Positions 63,797-64,000 of a DNA stretch of 64,000 nucleotides are shown here, piece by piece. The stretch spans positions 1,426,001 to 1,490,000 of the forward strand of contig JADJCM010000001.1 in the NCBI GenBank assembly GCA_016703225.1, given 5' to 3'. The stretch is from Lysobacterales bacterium. GTDB taxonomy: Bacteria > Pseudomonadota > Gammaproteobacteria > Xanthomonadales > Ahniellaceae. A program made the position numbers and the translations under genes. Each line of letters begins with the position of its first letter. Position 1 is the stretch's first letter. The notes beneath the pieces were generated by a model. That model saw nothing but the letters and a program-made list of their open reading frames with translations. It was not told where the DNA came from and made no database searches.

Positions 63797-64000
63797 ATGA
63801 GCGCCGTACTGACCTCTCACATTGCGAGCGATGAGCCGCGCGTGCTGGTGGTCGATGGCTCGAAAGTGGCGCGCCGGATGATCGAGCAGGTGTTGCGCGC
63901 CGAACTGCCAAACGTGGTGGTGATGAGTTGCGAGACTGGAGCCCAGGCCAAACAGCATCTCGAAGCGGGCGTGGTTGATCTGGTCACGATGGCGCTGACC
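63797..64000 (+). CDS. Response regulator, CheY-like receiver (3' end outside window)
   Basis: 68 codons are visible: a receiver-domain N-terminus with EPRVLVVDGSKVARRMIEQV, an SKxxR motif common in twin-receiver GGDEF regulators. The second acidic residue of the usual DD pair is Gly here. The predicted phosphoacceptor position in VVDLVTMALT also reads Thr-Met instead of a clear Asp after the LV, so phosphorylation may not occur; the frame is cut at 64000. It starts six bases after the ftsX stop. Confidence 0.7.
   Translation, partial: MSAVLTSHIASDEPRVLVVDGSKVARRMIEQVLRAELPNVVVMSCETGAQAKQHLEAGVVDLVTMALT

Overview
The window reads as chromosomal DNA of a high-GC gammaproteobacterium of the Xanthomonadales (Lysobacterales) type. 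This is inferred from protein family make-up and from conserved gene blocks (dprA-smg-topA, def-fmt-rsmB-DUF4390-ntrY, polA with DUF2782 nearby, ftsE-ftsX) and from REP-type palindromes. No rRNA, tRNA, CRISPR array or complete transposase gene was seen.

Layout. 1-7.5 kb: 3'-truncated glnA, a small TerB-like gene, an AAA ATPase behind a four-fold 10-bp repeat, and the leftward block dprA-smg-topA. 7.55-10.33 kb: an insert of visibly lower GC carrying a secreted metzincin protease and a secreted hypothetical protein; it is bounded by an exact 18-bp direct repeat and separates dprA from the LysM gene. 10.4-18.7 kb: LysM protein, diverging from the tightly overlapping run def-fmt-rsmB-DUF4390-ntrY-glycosyltransferase; the last gene holds an in-frame REP element. 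18.7-23.4 kb: a leftward surface-signalling operon (TonB-like protein, ECF sigma factor, FecR, TonB-dependent receptor). 23.4-27.6 kb: a coupled leftward operon of an SDR, an ABC ATPase and an ABC permease fused to a CPBP intramembrane protease. 27.7-35.4 kb: SDR, LolA-like protein, sortilin/BNR-type propeller protein, uvrD, and a GYF-plus-pilin-like membrane protein. 35.5-37.5 kb: a Ser/Thr kinase.

37.7-51.3 kb: a TRAP substrate-binding protein, then a rightward exoprotein cluster (M4 protease, DUF4097 lipoprotein, a large secreted protein of unknown activity, M28 aminopeptidase). Three of these exoproteins end in the same pre-peptidase plus P-domain cassette. A TPR-sulfotransferase and the TRAP membrane subunits dctQ-dctM follow in the opposite orientation. 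51.3-57.1 kb: GNAT, DUF2782, a large propeller-type hybrid histidine kinase and a divergent response-regulator diguanylate cyclase. 57.1-60.9 kb: polA, followed by a probable small RNA with a sigma-E-like promoter, three stem-loops and a strong terminator (position and promoter type recall Spf/ErsA), then a decayed addiction-module patch (DUF433/DUF5615 and fragments). 60.9-64 kb: a gspF-like gene coupled to ftsE and ftsX, then a response regulator cut by the window end.

The most notable observations are the candidate sRNA after polA, the direct-repeat-bounded insert at a terminator, the REP inside a coding sequence, the 10-bp-phased operator-like repeat before the AAA ATPase, and the ABC permease-CPBP fusion.
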